Assembly: GCF_001640805.2 (NCBI RefSeq)
Contig: NC_066856.1
Location: 16,219,087 to 16,283,086 of the forward strand
Direction of reading: 5' to 3'
Length of the DNA stretch: 64,000 bases
Source of the DNA: Lates calcarifer
Taxonomy: Eukaryota; Chordata; Actinopteri; Centropomidae
The position numbers and the translations under genes were made by a program. Below the pieces are notes generated by a model that worked only from the letters and a program-made list of their open reading frames with translations, had not been told where the DNA came from and did not search any database. Shown here piece by piece: positions 63,405 through 64,000 of this stretch (the first letter of the stretch is position 1; each line of letters opens with the position of its first letter).

Positions 63405-64000
63405 GGCAGTAATCTGTCTGGCTCTTGGCGTCTTCCTCTCCATCCGATAATGAGGTGCCTCCAACCTCGCCCAGGGGCTTTTTGTAGCTTCTCAGCCAAA
63501 TTTGCACTTCTGAACAACTTTTAATTATACTCTGTGGTATGAAAATACACTGGTGGTGGTCTAACAACATTGGCATGGTGTGTGCCAGTTAAAAATAATA
63601 GTCATGTGCTTTGGTCCACATTTCTTCATTTATGTATTTAGAGTAAAAAATTCATGTTTTCTTTTTCTAAACAGGTGGATCCATGAGGTTTTAGCAGTAA
63701 TCTTACTCTGGCTGGTTATTAGCTAAACATTAGTGAAGTCAATGATAAATAGCATATCAATAGATAAAGAATGACTGATGATAGTCATTAAAGGTTCATG
63801 ACAAGGAGATTTCTCCTATTGATTTTAGAGAGGTCACTGACATTAATTATGCCAAAGAAAATCTGATGATTAAATCGTAACGCCAAGCATGATAAAATTT
63901 GAATAATAAGTATGTCAGTGAGATTAAATGCAGTGCAGCAACTGGTGGAGAACACCCAGTGTCAGGACTCGGAGTATATAGAAATTAATGACATGGATAA
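63400..64000. other. gene desert segment to window end
   Basis: AT-rich sequence without recognised features. Confidence 0.45.

Noticed and set aside
63310..63576. Frame with poly-Lys and Arg-Glu repeats
   Set aside because: It is the translation of (CT)n and poly-T read on the other strand.

Overview
The window is a vertebrate nuclear segment, most likely from a percomorph (spiny-rayed) teleost. It is AT-rich, with long non-coding stretches and many short homopolymer and dinucleotide runs. It also carries degenerate copies of several interspersed repeats I recognise from percomorph genomes, plus a fish-type Tc1/mariner element. No bacterial, plasmid or phage features are visible. The species cannot be named from the sequence.

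Only one cellular protein-coding gene is convincingly present: dsel (dermatan sulfate epimerase-like), on the minus strand, 10555 down to 6898. It is a single uninterrupted coding exon with an N-terminal signal sequence, a chondroitin-glucuronate 5-epimerase module, two membrane segments and a C-terminal sulfotransferase-like module. As given, the frame is broken once: one extra base near 8353 shifts the sulfotransferase half into another frame. Both halves are otherwise intact and well conserved. The probable promoter is a CpG-rich block at about 11040-11760.

Region by region: 1-6897 is non-coding sequence downstream of dsel, with a repeat cluster at 3000-4240. 6898-10555 is dsel. 10556-11760 is its 5' region and CpG-rich promoter. 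11761-48241 is a gene desert with old dispersed repeats, including four relics of one MITE-like family, two modular repeats and two copies of an ATTAATCGATTA-type repeat. 48242-49954 is a nested insertion: a 1514-bp Tc1-like transposon with a dead transposase sits at a TA inside a roughly 197-bp palindromic MITE. 49955-64000 is again gene desert with repeats and several unique stretches that resemble conserved non-coding elements.

A large desert beside dsel is consistent with what is known of the DSEL locus in other vertebrates, where the gene lies in gene-poor DNA. I found no sign of an undescribed biological system. The points most worth checking are the dsel frameshift, the nested transposon with its IR/DR-like ends, and a few candidate conserved elements.
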